A program made the position numbers and the translations under genes. From a bacterium (GTDB lineage: Bacteria; UBP4; UBA4092; JAOAEQ01), in contig JAOAEQ010000001.1 in the NCBI GenBank assembly GCA_026416715.1, positions 178,943-242,942 of the forward strand: DNA of 64,000 bases. The letters run 5' to 3'. Within the stretch, counting starts at the first letter, position 1. The number at the start of each line of letters is the position of its first letter. Under the pieces are notes generated by a model. It saw only the letters and a program-made list of their open reading frames with translations. It was not told the DNA's origin and did no database searches. This document shows positions 37,661-46,375 of the stretch, piece by piece.

Positions 37661-38899
37661 ATGAAAAAATCTTACTTAGTTTGTACAAGTTGTAAGTCGA
37701 CTTATTCCATTACCCGAGCTGCACCCCGATGCGACGTCTGCGCTGAACCGCTCGAAGTAAGGATTCAATATTTCAAATCTTATCAACCCAGAATCAAGCA
37801 CGGCAATCCCCTTACCCAGACCATCCTCGACCGCTATGCAGATTTTTTTCCTTTTACAAAAAAAATACACCATACTCTTTCTTTGCATGAAGGATACACG
37901 CCGTTGATTGAGCATAGTGAACTTGCAAGCGAACTTCGGATTCGCCGTATCTTATTCAAGAACGAAACACAAAATCCGACTTGGTCGTTTAAAGATCGTG
38001 GAACGGTTACGGGACTGGCACATGCAATCAGTTTAGGATATAAACGAATTGGAACGGTATCAACCGGAAACATGGCCGTATCAGTTGCAGCGTATGGTGC
38101 AAAAGTTGGACTCGAAACCATTATTTTAGTTAGTGCCTCGCTCCCGCTAGAAAAATTGTATCCGATTGCGATATATAATCCGACGCTTATTAAAGTTAAG
38201 GGAGACTATAGTCAGCTGTATTTCGCAAGTTTAGAACTCGGGAAAAAGAAAAGAATCTATTTCATCAATTCCGATGTTCCCTTTCGGGTTGAAGGGTCGA
38301 AAACAATTGCGTTCGAACTCTGCGAACAGCTGGAGTTTAAGGTTCCAGATTATGTCGTCGTTCCAACCAGTTCTGGCGGGAATTTCCGCGGGATTCTTAA
38401 AGGATTCGAAGAATTCAAACAAGCGGGATTCATTGATACAATTCCGATAATGGTCTGTGCGCAAGCTGCGGGTTGTTCTCCAATCTATAACGCTTTCAGT
38501 GCTGGGAAAGAAACCATATCTCGAATTAAAAACCCCGATACCCTATGCCATGCGATAGATAATCCATATCCACCCAGCGGCAATGCTGTACTCCGAAAAT
38601 TGAAAGAGCATAACGGAATTGCGGTTGCGGTTTCGGATGAAGAAATTCTAAACGCGCAGAGAACAATGGCTCAATGTGGGATATTCGGTCAGCCGGATTC
38701 TGCAGTTCCATTGGCTGCAATCGAAAAAATGCACCGCGAGAAGAAACTGAAACCGTCGGATACGATTGTTGCTATTGTTACCGGTAGCGGGCTAAAATAT
38801 TCCGCAGTATTGACTCACCATACGATGAATATTCAGTCCTGTAAACTCGATAACCTTGACCAATTTTTTTCTCGCTGCAGATACCCGCAGATGGCATAG
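37661..38899 (+). CDS. thrC: Threonine synthase
   Basis: A 412-residue PLP enzyme converting O-phosphohomoserine to threonine. It has the N-terminal zinc-ribbon-like cysteines (CTSCKSTYS and CDVC) found in one thrC group. The PLP lysine motif NPTWSFKDRGTVTGL is near residue 110, with GTVSTGNMAVSVAAYGA and the phosphate loop VPTSSGGNFRG. The C-terminus shows NAQRTMAQCGIFGQPDSAV. GGAG sits only two bases before the ATG, unusually close. Homoserine kinase and aspartokinase are not nearby. Confidence 0.93.
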   Translation: MKKSYLVCTSCKSTYSITRAAPRCDVCAEPLEVRIQYFKSYQPRIKHGNPLTQTILDRYADFFPFTKKIHHTLSLHEGYTPLIEHSELASELRIRRILFKNETQNPTWSFKDRGTVTGLAHAISLGYKRIGTVSTGNMAVSVAAYGAKVGLETIILVSASLPLEKLYPIAIYNPTLIKVKGDYSQLYFASLELGKKKRIYFINSDVPFRVEGSKTIAFELCEQLEFKVPDYVVVPTSSGGNFRGILKGFEEFKQAGFIDTIPIMVCAQAAGCSPIYNAFSAGKETISRIKNPDTLCHAIDNPYPPSGNAVLRKLKEHNGIAVAVSDEEILNAQRTMAQCGIFGQPDSAVPLAAIEKMHREKKLKPSDTIVAIVTGSGLKYSAVLTHHTMNIQSCKLDNLDQFFSRCRYPQMA

Positions 38900-39217
38900 A
38901 TTCATCAAACAGCAAACTCCAGAGTCTGGCGTTTATTTACCATCTTAATACCATCAACAATAAATTAGATTACTGCTTTCGAAAACTGTTTTTGTTTGCT
39001 CTAACGCTTTTTGTGGAATATCGCGATTCTCGCTACTGTATTTTATCTTTTGCACTCTGCGAGCGGATATATCTGGAGTGGATACGGAATTGAACTGATC
39101 AATTCCGTTTCCACACCGCTTTCCCCACGAAAAAATGGGTTAAATCACACCACCATTACTGGTGGGTTAACTCTGTCAAGATTCATCTTGAGATAGCAAA
39201 ACCCGAGGTGCAAAAAA
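38900..39217. other. Convergent intergenic region with two strong hairpins
   Basis: 318 bases without a gene. GTGGATACGGAATTGA (39078-39093) and TCAATTCCGTTTCCAC (39099-39114) form a 16-bp stem with one mismatch and a 5-base loop. CCACCA-TTAC-TGGTGG (39150-39165) is a perfect second stem, extended outward by GTTAA/TTAAC. A run of T follows the second stem on the minus strand. Together they look like terminators serving the GH116 gene and perhaps thrC. The left half (38900-39070) shows nothing recognisable. Confidence 0.6.
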
Positions 39218-42103
39218 TTAGATCGTTATCACGATAGATTTTAGGGACAGCATAGGAACGGACGAAGCTAATTTCAATATTTTCTGTGTTCCATCTTGAT
39301 TGCGAATCCGAATCTGTTGAATTCTAATCGGCTTCCCAAACGATTTAATCACTTGGAGTTTCGTTTTTCCTGTTTTGGGAACAAAATGTATCCACGCCCA
39401 AAACTGCGGGAAAAAAATCGGGAGTTTAAATTCTGCTGTCCCCTTTTTCGCATTTTCTTTCCATATTTTTGGACTGAGTTCGAGCGTCTGATTTGGAACA
39501 TCAAGGGTCGCTCCGGTAAGGGCATTGAGAATATGCCAAGTTGCTGGGCAGGTCATATAACTAACCAGAAATCCTTGTTGTCCCTCCGGTGCATAATAGT
39601 TTAACGATTGATTCCATGGGCTATGATTCTGTTCCCAAGCGACCTTATATACCCGTCTGATAACATCAAGTCCGGCATCAACATATCCTTCGTAAATCGC
39701 TTCACAACCGAAATAAGGTTCATGCTGAATAATAAAACAATACCGAGTCGCACATCTCCCATCCGGAGTAACTTCCATCGGCGGCACTGGGTAGAATTTC
39801 TCAAGATGCATTTTGATGATATGTTTCAACCCGGTCTGGATATATGATTTCGGTAAGGTGTTTCCGAGTCCAGCGAGTTGGGTTAGCCAATCACCTGCAA
39901 ACTGCGCAATAAACGAGTTCGGATTCTTCTCGCCGGTTATCGGATTATATTGTTTAATAAAATATTTTCCATTCCAGAGCAGGTTAATAACCTGCTTTTG
40001 AACTAAAGCAAATCGTTGCTCGTATCTTTTTTGTCGTGTTGTATCGTGCTGAATCCTTGCTATTTCGATTGCGGTTTTCAGCGCACCGAGATAACAGCTT
40101 GCTGTGTAAATAAACGCACCGGGAAACGGTTTTTCATAGTCATAGGTTGACCCGCCTTCCGGAATCGAATCTTCGTCTTTATCCGCTGATTCTAACCAAT
40201 CGAGCGCGCGATAAATATGCGGTGTCATACGATTCAAGAACTTCGCATCTCCTGTCCAACGATATTCTTTGAACACCTGCATGATAAACGAACAGCTTAA
40301 ATCCGGCCAGTCGGTTATCCCATAACCGACATTCGCATCCCCGATAATCTCATGGATATTCCCATCGAAGTGGGGTATTCGGCCATCTGGTTGCTGGCAT
40401 TGAGCGAACAGTTCTAACTCGGATTTATTCTGTTCCGGATAAAACATCGCCATAACCGCATGGGCTGCCATTCGCTGATCCATTGTTCCAAGCGCACCGC
40501 CCATATCTACCGGACTCTCCAGTACTGCGAATCGTTTATCTTTCGTAAAAATAGTATTGGAAACCATCGGGAAAACCGTATTGATAAGCTTTAGTTTCAG
40601 CCAGTAAGGGAGACTAGATTCGAGAATGAGATTCTGCCATTCTTGCGTTTGCGCAAGAAACTTCTGCCGATGGGTATAAGCATATTTGGCTAATGATTTT
40701 ATATTCGAAAAATAGTTCTGGTAATAATGTCCATTATCTCGGTTATCTCGTTTGGTTATGCAATGCGGCATATACCAGCAGAAAATGAAATCGATCGTTT
40801 TTGTTTCCTTTTTATGAAGCGTAACTTTGGTACTGAGCGTTCCTGCTGGACGACTAAAGCATAACTTGTCGCCATCTCCGATTTCAGCCCGCTGAATTTC
40901 TCCGGTTTCCGCAAATTCTTCCCAGAACGGAATAACCTCGGATGTCGCATCCCAGGCCTGGCAATAGGAGAATCGAACATCATTGTTCTTCTCGGTAGCC
41001 AAAAGATATTCTCCAACAACATTTTGTCGGTTCGTGATATACTTTTGTTTGGTTTTAAATAGGAGTCCGGTTAGCGTTTTATACTCGAATAACTCTTGGT
41101 AATTGGTAGAAGTATCTTCCCATTGTTCACCCTCATTTTTACTTCCGCCACGTCCAAGGCAGTTCTCAAATGAAAAGAGCAGTGACGTTTCAATCTTATG
41201 TGATGTAGGGTTCGATAGTGTAAAAGAAAAAATCACCGTGGGTAAACTCGAATTCTTCGCATCGGACGGAATAAGAAACGAATAAGTGTGGAGTACAACT
41301 TTTATCGGGATAGAGTTATCCTTAACCGTCAATTCTGCTCGAGGGAATAATCCGAGATAATCAATTGTCTTTACGGTTTCAACGTTTGTATATTCCCGAA
41401 CGATATTATACGGTTGTTTGACTCGGAGTAATTTCGCTTGTTTCTTTTTCCCATCGTTAGTAAATAACCCGAAAAATGAACCGCATAAATATGGTATTGG
41501 CCGGTCCCAATTATGATTAAACGTTATATTACCAATAGCGCCGTTTGTGAACAATTCGAATTTGCCGGTTCCGATACCGCCGAAGGGAACTCCACTTTGC
41601 CATCGAAGTTCGTTTTCTGCATTCTGAATCACACCGGTTCTAGGATTAAACCGCGCACAATTCGGGGTAATAAGTTTCAGGGTTCCGGCGCAATCTACAT
41701 CATAATACGTATTCCTTTTAATCAACCGGAGATAATTTACTTTCGCATTATCAACTCGCGCTTTAAATTCAATATCTAAGGTATGGTTTTTAACTTCGGT
41801 TCTAACCTGTTTAACCAACGCCTTATATTTCCCGACTACTGCGAAAACATCAAGGTTTTCGAGCATCGGTTTCCCTTGAATAATCACATCGAAAATCCGT
41901 TTTCCCGGTTCATCGAAAAATAACTCAGCAAAGCCAAGTTCAACCGTATACATTCCGTTCGGTAAATCTACCAGATGATATCGAAACTCGCGCCCGAAAC
42001 GCTCCCCTTGGAATAAATGTTGATGCTCGGTTCCCGCAATTTTTTCGATAATGGTGTATGCATTAGTATCACCGATAACCACTCCTTTTATCTGTTGCAT
42101 CAT
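39218..42103 (-). CDS. Malectin-like domain plus GH116 family glycoside hydrolase
   Basis: A 961-residue protein. Residues 1-125 (TIIEKIAGTEHQHLFQGERF, then VDLPNGMYTVELGFAELFFD) resemble a malectin-like sugar-binding domain. From about residue 170 the GH116 N-terminal signature SGVPFGGIGTGKFELFTNG is clear. The catalytic alpha/alpha domain (residues 490-900) includes FAVLESPVDMGGALGTMDQR, DGRIPHFDGN, ITDWPDLSC and EGGSTYDYEKPFPGAFIY. By analogy with bacterial GH116 and human GBA2, the Glu of VLES and the Asp of TYDY are candidate catalytic residues. There is no signal peptide, so it probably works on imported beta-glucosides or xylosides. AAAGGG precedes the ATG. Confidence 0.88.
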   Translation of the reverse strand: MMQQIKGVVIGDTNAYTIIEKIAGTEHQHLFQGERFGREFRYHLVDLPNGMYTVELGFAELFFDEPGKRIFDVIIQGKPMLENLDVFAVVGKYKALVKQVRTEVKNHTLDIEFKARVDNAKVNYLRLIKRNTYYDVDCAGTLKLITPNCARFNPRTGVIQNAENELRWQSGVPFGGIGTGKFELFTNGAIGNITFNHNWDRPIPYLCGSFFGLFTNDGKKKQAKLLRVKQPYNIVREYTNVETVKTIDYLGLFPRAELTVKDNSIPIKVVLHTYSFLIPSDAKNSSLPTVIFSFTLSNPTSHKIETSLLFSFENCLGRGGSKNEGEQWEDTSTNYQELFEYKTLTGLLFKTKQKYITNRQNVVGEYLLATEKNNDVRFSYCQAWDATSEVIPFWEEFAETGEIQRAEIGDGDKLCFSRPAGTLSTKVTLHKKETKTIDFIFCWYMPHCITKRDNRDNGHYYQNYFSNIKSLAKYAYTHRQKFLAQTQEWQNLILESSLPYWLKLKLINTVFPMVSNTIFTKDKRFAVLESPVDMGGALGTMDQRMAAHAVMAMFYPEQNKSELELFAQCQQPDGRIPHFDGNIHEIIGDANVGYGITDWPDLSCSFIMQVFKEYRWTGDAKFLNRMTPHIYRALDWLESADKDEDSIPEGGSTYDYEKPFPGAFIYTASCYLGALKTAIEIARIQHDTTRQKRYEQRFALVQKQVINLLWNGKYFIKQYNPITGEKNPNSFIAQFAGDWLTQLAGLGNTLPKSYIQTGLKHIIKMHLEKFYPVPPMEVTPDGRCATRYCFIIQHEPYFGCEAIYEGYVDAGLDVIRRVYKVAWEQNHSPWNQSLNYYAPEGQQGFLVSYMTCPATWHILNALTGATLDVPNQTLELSPKIWKENAKKGTAEFKLPIFFPQFWAWIHFVPKTGKTKLQVIKSFGKPIRIQQIRIRNQDGTQKILKLASSVPMLSLKSIVITI

Positions 42104-42178
42104 AGACCCTTTCTTTAAAGTAAAATGGTATGCATCAAATAGTTAAATGTTTATTGAATAATGCGAGAGGGAAAATAC

Positions 42179-42200
42179 CGATTCCTGCTTTCGCTGGGAA
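42179..42200. repeat. Degenerate ATTCCTGCNNNNGCNGGAAT-type palindrome
   Basis: The sequence CGATTCCTGCTTTCGCTGGG resembles the better copy at 44366-44391 and the widespread ATTCC/GGAAT intergenic palindromes (dRS3-like). It lies between the GH116 and receiver genes. Confidence 0.35.
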
Positions 42201-42271
42201 AACTATTAGCATTGTTTTATACCGCTAATAATACGCGATATCTTTTTTATTTTCATAGGTAAGGAGAGAGG

Positions 42272-42673
42272 TTATGATTTTTTATTGGATTTAGTTCCCG
42301 GAGCAAGAAGTTTCCGCACCGCATTGAGCAAATCCCCGGGTTCAAATGGTTTCCGAATAAATCCGGTTGCGCCTGCTTGTTTAGCCATTCGTTCATCTTC
42401 TTCAAGTCCTCGAGCGGTGAGAACCAAGATTGGTATCTGGTAAAATATTTTATGTTTCCGCACTTGTTTGATTACCCCAAACCCATCTAGTTTCGGCATC
42501 ACAATATCAGTGATAATCAACTGCAATTCATCGTGATGAAGTTGATCGAGTTTCAGTAGTCCGTCGATTCCGTCGATAGCATTGATAGGTTCATATCCCT
42601 CCAATTGCAACGTGAATGAGACTAAATCTCGAATGGTTGGATTATCATCTATGACCAAAATCTTTTTTGCCAT
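42272..42673 (-). CDS. Stand-alone response regulator receiver domain
   Basis: A 133-residue CheY-like protein, MAKKILVIDDNPTIRDLVSF at the start, with acceptor Asp in LIITDIVMPKLDGF near residue 53. The conserved LTARG and FIRKPFEPGDLL (Thr/Lys switch) follow. No output domain is attached, so it must act through a partner. An in-frame GTG at 42700 could couple it more closely to the kaiC-like stop at 42707. It closes the pilT-kaiC-receiver operon. Confidence 0.92.
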   Translation of the reverse strand: MAKKILVIDDNPTIRDLVSFTLQLEGYEPINAIDGIDGLLKLDQLHHDELQLIITDIVMPKLDGFGVIKQVRKHKIFYQIPILVLTARGLEEDERMAKQAGATGFIRKPFEPGDLLNAVRKLLAPGTKSNKKS

Positions 42674-42706
42674 AATATTTTGAATGCGTTGCCTTTCCAC
42701 CGAACG

Positions 42707-44350
42707 TTATTTTTTGAACTTTCTCGGGTCAATATCGAAATACTCACCGAGTTTTGTAATTACATGTTCAATTTGCGATTGCACCTTCTCCGCCACCATT
42801 TTCCGTTCCCTATTATCTCTCGCTTTATTCAATAACTCCATCATCCCTTCAACGAAAAATAATGGCTGGAATATCTCTTCAATCGTTTCGCGGTATTTCC
42901 CAGTCGGCATTCCGCTTAGTACCCCAGTTAATCCGAGGAATTTCGTGGCAACTTCAAGTCCGGATTCGGTTATCAGGAGTTTTCTCAGTTCGGTATCGTG
43001 CTGGCTTCCTCGCATTTTCAGAACCGAAACTACCCGATGTATCTTACTCTCGATTTCGACAAACCCCAGATAAATTATGGTATCCGCAATGACCGCATAT
43101 CCGATATCAGAAATGTTCACCGCACCAGCAACCTGTGGTATCTGATTTAATAGCACTGCGGTTACCCCGCTATCTTCCAGCAGTCGAACCAGAACATACA
43201 TATAATCTCGCAAATCGTTTACATCACGCACCGCAACCGCGAAATCAGATAGACTATCCACAACGACCCGCTTGACTTTTTTTTCTTTAATAATCTGGTC
43301 AAGGCGCAAAAACAATTCTTCTACACAGAGACTAATCGGAACCACATGTTCGATGGTTAGGAGTTTAGCTACATTTGTTCTAGTTAGGTCTAATCCAACA
43401 ATCGGGAGATAGCTCAGCATTTTATCTGGCGTTTCCTCTAACGTTATATACAAACTCGGTTCATCGGATTTAATTCCTTCCGCAAGGAAATGCGCTGCAA
43501 ATAAGGTTTTTCCGGATCCGGCAGTACCAGCAACTAACGTTACGCTATTAGCTAATAATCCGCCATGGAGCATGGTATCGATACCGTCAATTCCTACCGG
43601 AACCCGAGAGGCGGTTTTAAGTTTTTCAATCGGTTGTATTCTCGATTTAACTTTTGGACGCGGGAATATCCGAATTCCATCATGAAAAAATTTTAACGGA
43701 TGCCGTCCTGGCAGATGGTCATGCCCGCGCGTTTTTCGAACTTCAATACTGCGGAGATTCTCTCCAATACCACTTGGCGCAGTATTATATAATCGAACTG
43801 AAGCATCTACTACATATTCTTCAAAATAGATTTTATTACTTTCCGCTTCTTCAAGTTCCTTCGTCAGAAAAACCGTTAAGCCACGTTGTTTAAGTTGGTT
43901 TTGGAACCGGAACAATAATTCACGCTGTTCAACCACGTCCGGAGTAACTCGGACGAAATGAGAAACACTATCGAGAAGAATCCGTTTCGCACCGAGTTGA
44001 AATATCGCTTCATGCACTTCGCTTGCAGTCGGACCAGGAAGACGGTCGATACTCTGTTGCATTTCACTCGGTGAAGTATGAATAACCTTCATTTTCCCTT
44101 GCAGTTCAAGGTTTTTCAAATCCCAACCGAACCGTGCGGCATCACGATATATCTGTTCCGGAAACTCTTCGAACGTAACAATTACCCCCGGCTCGTTATA
44201 GTGGACAGCGCCATTTACTAAAATCTGCATCCCGAGATTTGTTTTCCCTGACCCGGGCGGTCCTTCAATCAATATACTACTTCCGGAAACGAACCCACCG
44301 CATAAAATCTCATCTAATCCCGGTACACCGGTTTTCATCAGTTCAGCCAT
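42707..44350 (-). CDS. Two-domain KaiC-like RecA-fold ATPase
   Basis: A 547-residue protein with duplicated KaiC domains. Walker A motifs are EGPPGSGKTNLG (residue 29) and AGTAGSGKTLFA (residue 275). Paired catalytic glutamates appear in VTFEEFPEQIYRDA and ITLEETPDKM, and Walker B in RILLDSVSHF and RVVVDSLSDF. The segment KMRGSQHDTELRKLLI matches KaiC CII. Where cyanobacterial KaiC has the Ser431-Thr432 autophosphorylation pair (HISTITDTI), this protein reads GYAVIADTI, so those sites look replaced by Ala-Val. It is therefore a KaiC-like signalling ATPase rather than a standard clock protein. GGAG precedes the ATG. Confidence 0.9.
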   Translation of the reverse strand: MAELMKTGVPGLDEILCGGFVSGSSILIEGPPGSGKTNLGMQILVNGAVHYNEPGVIVTFEEFPEQIYRDAARFGWDLKNLELQGKMKVIHTSPSEMQQSIDRLPGPTASEVHEAIFQLGAKRILLDSVSHFVRVTPDVVEQRELLFRFQNQLKQRGLTVFLTKELEEAESNKIYFEEYVVDASVRLYNTAPSGIGENLRSIEVRKTRGHDHLPGRHPLKFFHDGIRIFPRPKVKSRIQPIEKLKTASRVPVGIDGIDTMLHGGLLANSVTLVAGTAGSGKTLFAAHFLAEGIKSDEPSLYITLEETPDKMLSYLPIVGLDLTRTNVAKLLTIEHVVPISLCVEELFLRLDQIIKEKKVKRVVVDSLSDFAVAVRDVNDLRDYMYVLVRLLEDSGVTAVLLNQIPQVAGAVNISDIGYAVIADTIIYLGFVEIESKIHRVVSVLKMRGSQHDTELRKLLITESGLEVATKFLGLTGVLSGMPTGKYRETIEEIFQPLFFVEGMMELLNKARDNRERKMVAEKVQSQIEHVITKLGEYFDIDPRKFKK

Positions 44351-44365
44351 AATTCGCTCCTAACC

Positions 44366-44391
44366 CGATTCCTGCTTGTACAGGAATGACG
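44366..44391. repeat. dRS3-like palindrome between pilT and the kaiC-like gene
   Basis: CGATTCCTGCTTGTACAGGA begins a 26-base element in which ATTCCTG (44368-44374) pairs perfectly with CAGGAAT (44381-44387). It is the common CGTCATTCCTG...CAGGAATCG intergenic repeat type, present here in one good and one degraded copy. Confidence 0.6.
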
Positions 44392-44397
44392 TAACAC

Positions 44398-45492
44398 TTA
44401 AAATATAATGCTCGTTTTATCCCCGGTTGCCCAAGCGCCTTTTGCCATTCGGCGAAACGCTCCAGGGTCATCAGAGTTTGCTTCTCCCTCTTCAAACGTT
44501 ATCTTTTTTGCTAGATAAAGTTCAACCAGCGCTTGCGTAAAGGTTTGCATTCCCGCTTCTTTATTCTGAATCGCTTGATAGAGTTCTTTCAACTTTCCTT
44601 CCCGGAAAAGTTTGGTGACAATAGGAGTATTGATGAGTACTTCAACCGCAGCAACTCGACCGCAACCATCGGCTAATGGCACCAACCGTTGTGCAACTAC
44701 TCCAATTAAATTTAACGCTAGCATCAGTCGGATTCGTTCATGCTGTTCTGGAGGGAAAAAACTCATAATTCGGTCAATCGTTTGCGTAGCATCAGGGGTG
44801 TGCAGCGTACTTAAAATTAAATGACCAGTTTCAGCGGCATGAATTGCGGTATAAATCGTTTCCTTATCTCGCATTTCACCGATGAGGATAACATCCGGGT
44901 CTTGCCGAAGTGAAAATTTTAATGCATCGTAAAATGAGGGGCTATCTTTTCCAATTTCAATCTGACTAATTACACTTTTTTTGCTTGTATATAGGAATTC
45001 AATTGGGTCTTCGATGGTAATAATTCGGCGTGAAAAATTTTGATTGATATATTCAACAATTGCCGCCAGCGTAGTTGATTTTCCAGAACCAGTTGGACCT
45101 ACCATTAACATTAATCCACGCCGTTTCTCCGCTAACGTTTTAATTACCGGTGGTAACTTTAGCTGGTCAAAATCAAGAATATCGTTTCGAAGACAACGAA
45201 TCGCAATAACCGTCGTTCCTTTTTGATGGAACGCATTGATCCGATACCGATAATAGGGAGGTAACGAATACGCGAAATCAACTGCACTTTCATTTTTAAA
45301 TTTCTCTACCAATCGGGTTGGAGCAATTGATTCGAATATTTCATGGACTTGCTCAGCAGATAATGGTGGTGTATCTAATGGAACCAGCTTACCATCAATC
45401 CGGTAGGTTGGCGGCGTTCCTTCCTGTAGATGGAGGTCAGACGCGTTTTTTTCGCCCATTTCTGCTAAAAGTTCATTAATGTCTATATTCAT
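44398..45492 (-). CDS. pilT: Type IV pilus retraction ATPase PilT
   Basis: A 364-residue secretion-type hexameric ATPase. Walker A GPTGSGKSTTLAA is near residue 134, the Asp box reads TIEDPIEFLY, Walker B is DPDVILIGEMRD and the His box is STLHTPDATQTIDRI. It carries the AIRLIA-like PilT tail only in altered form. PilT depolymerises pili to power twitching motility. No other pilus genes are in the window; instead it is followed 47 bases later by a kaiC-like gene and a receiver domain. Confidence 0.94.
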   Translation of the reverse strand: MNIDINELLAEMGEKNASDLHLQEGTPPTYRIDGKLVPLDTPPLSAEQVHEIFESIAPTRLVEKFKNESAVDFAYSLPPYYRYRINAFHQKGTTVIAIRCLRNDILDFDQLKLPPVIKTLAEKRRGLMLMVGPTGSGKSTTLAAIVEYINQNFSRRIITIEDPIEFLYTSKKSVISQIEIGKDSPSFYDALKFSLRQDPDVILIGEMRDKETIYTAIHAAETGHLILSTLHTPDATQTIDRIMSFFPPEQHERIRLMLALNLIGVVAQRLVPLADGCGRVAAVEVLINTPIVTKLFREGKLKELYQAIQNKEAGMQTFTQALVELYLAKKITFEEGEANSDDPGAFRRMAKGAWATGDKTSIIF

Positions 45493-45656
45493 AATAATTC
45501 TTTCACCAACCAGTCCTATGTTTTATAAAAGGTCTGATAAGTACCTACCGTAAGCGTCTCTGTTCATTTATCCATTATTATACCATACCTCCAAAGTGGA
45601 GGTTTGATTTATCAAACCCATCTCTTTCGAGCTCACCTTGGTATACATCAATTAGG

Positions 45657-46358
45657 TTAGCTTCGAAATCGAACTCTTAGCAATGATATTATCCAGCGGA
45701 GAATAAGCTTTAGTGAAACTTTTGATTTTCCCTGTTCTCGGTTGATAAACGTTATCGGAATTTCGCGGATTCGGTATTTTTTCTTAACGCAATAGTAGAG
45801 AATCTCTTCGACAATTGACGGACCCGGAGAAATCATACTCTCCCACGGAAGCGATTGAACCACCTCTTTTCGGAACGCACGAAACCCACTGGTACAATCA
45901 GCAAATTTGAGACCAAGAATCCAGCGCGAAACATGGTTCGCTACCCAGCTGTTTAGTTTCCGATGCCAGCTCCACCCCACCACATCGCCTCCTTGAATAT
46001 ACCGGGAACCGATAACAACATCCGCATCTTGAATCGCATCGAGAAAATCCGGGATAAATATCGGCTGATGTGATAAATCGCCATCCATTTCAATAATAAC
46101 ATCGGTATCCAAGTTTGCAGCATATTGAAACCCAGCAATACCCGCATAACCGCGACCACGAGGCGGACCACGGTGGAGAACCTTAACCCGACCGGGATAC
46201 TCGGCAGCAAGTTCATCAGCAATTTTATCGGTACCGTCAGGCGATTGGTCGTCAACAATCAGTATCTGGATATCCAGTTTCAACTGGAGAATCTGCTCAA
46301 CTAACGGCCGTAGATTATCTTTTTCGTTATAAGTTGGAATGAAGACAGTCGTTTTCAA
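45657..46358 (-). CDS. DPM1-like polyprenol-phosphate glycosyltransferase
   Basis: A 233-residue GT2 enzyme. TVFIPTYNEKDNLRPLV, LIVDDQSPDGTDKIAD and the DxD motif IIEMDGDLSHQP match dolichyl/polyprenyl-phosphate mannose synthases. The family makes a membrane-anchored sugar donor on the cytoplasmic face of the inner membrane. GSRYIQGGDVVGWSW and FADCTSGFRAFRKE complete the signature. The start codon is TTG at 46358; an in-frame stop lies two codons upstream and no ATG precedes the conserved sequence. It is followed on the strand by pilT after a 164-base gap. Confidence 0.92.
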   Translation of the reverse strand: MKTTVFIPTYNEKDNLRPLVEQILQLKLDIQILIVDDQSPDGTDKIADELAAEYPGRVKVLHRGPPRGRGYAGIAGFQYAANLDTDVIIEMDGDLSHQPIFIPDFLDAIQDADVVIGSRYIQGGDVVGWSWHRKLNSWVANHVSRWILGLKFADCTSGFRAFRKEVVQSLPWESMISPGPSIVEEILYYCVKKKYRIREIPITFINREQGKSKVSLKLILRWIISLLRVRFRS

Positions 46359-46375
46359 TGATTATATAATGATTC

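Noticed and set aside
42707..44350. A complete circadian clock
   Set aside because: There is no kaiA or kaiB nearby, and the phosphorylation pair appears replaced by Ala-Val, so only KaiC-like ancestry is claimed.
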